A stretch of DNA of 6,499 bases from Verrucomicrobiales bacterium (GTDB taxonomy: Bacteria; Verrucomicrobiota; Verrucomicrobiia; Limisphaerales; RI-55). Position 1 is the stretch's first letter. Each line of letters opens with the position of its first letter. The notes beneath the pieces were generated by a model. That model ran no database searches. It was given only the letters and a program-made list of their open reading frames with translations, and had not been told where the DNA came from. Shown here piece after piece: positions 6,389-6,499 of this stretch. The position numbers were made by a program, and so were the translations under genes. The stretch is taken from NCBI GenBank assembly GCA_003484235.1, contig DNDP01000458.1, forward strand, positions 1 to 6,499, read 5' to 3'.

Positions 6389-6499
6389 CAGGCGCGCCGT
6401 CCCCAGGATCGAAGTGGCGGTTTCGCCGCATCGCTGGTCAAGACTCGGGCGACTGAATGGTGACTGCCTCCTTACCGCTTGCGACGCCCGGGGGTGCTC
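6389..6499. other. Unassigned tail after gspD; possible start of a next gene
   Basis: These 111 bases hold no assignable gene. Two plus-strand frames stay open to the window edge: from GTG 6414 (preceded by AGGA at 6405-6408) and from ATG 6457, giving about 28 and 14 residues. Neither peptide is recognisable, and the ATG lacks a clear RBS. In comparable clusters gspE often follows gspD, but nothing here shows it. A 6-pair hairpin with one G-T wobble can form at 6414-6429 (GTGGCG, loop GTTT, CGCCGC), but no T-run follows, so it is not a convincing terminator. Confidence 0.35.

Noticed and set aside
6414..6429. Hairpin after gspD as a rho-independent terminator
   Set aside because: The stem is only six pairs with a wobble, no T-run follows, and the operon may continue.
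6463..6474. ACTGCCTCCTTA as an anti-Shine-Dalgarno-like or minus-strand RBS signal
   Set aside because: On the minus strand it reads TAAGGAGG, but the next ATG is distant and separated by a stop. Most likely chance.

Overview
The window is one tightly packed, plus-strand block of a type II secretion system (T2SS) / type IV pilus-like assembly operon. In order it holds the 3' end of a gspK-like minor pseudopilin gene, a gspL-like gene (a PilM-like cytoplasmic domain fused to a membrane helix and a PilN-like periplasmic domain), a gspM/PilO-like gene, a gspC/PilP-like gene, and a very large gspD secretin gene. About 98% of the window is coding. The genes overlap by 4 or 8 bases or are 4 bases apart, so they are almost certainly co-transcribed and translationally coupled. 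The promoter must lie upstream, because none is visible here.

The DNA is GC-rich (roughly two-thirds G+C by eye). The proteins have Pro/Thr/Asn/Ala-rich linkers and the secretin has extra N-domains. This, together with the gene order, suggests a Gram-negative bacterium outside the classic Proteobacterial models. Verrucomicrobiota or a PVC relative is my best guess, from general resemblance only. No taxonomic marker is present.

Layout: 2-547 gspK C-terminus; 544-2079 gspL; 2084-2647 gspM; 2640-3224 gspC-like; 3221-6388 gspD; 6389-6499 a short tail with no assignable gene, where a following gene may begin. Functionally, GspC, GspL and GspM form the inner-membrane platform, with GspC's HR domain expected to touch the secretin N0 domain. 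GspK belongs to the pseudopilus tip. GspD is the outer-membrane channel. The ATPase (GspE), GspF and the major pseudopilin are not in the window.

The most notable points are these: (i) the secretin carries N0 plus what I read as six N1-type repeats, against three in classic GspD, with aromatic-rich loops at the same place in the last three; (ii) the gene order (PilM-PilN fusion, PilO, PilP-like, PilQ-like) mirrors pilMNOPQ rather than the usual gspC-to-gspM order; (iii) the GspC-like protein has no PDZ domain; (iv) a run of eight G lies inside the gspC-like gene. This is a divergent form of a known machine, not a wholly new system.
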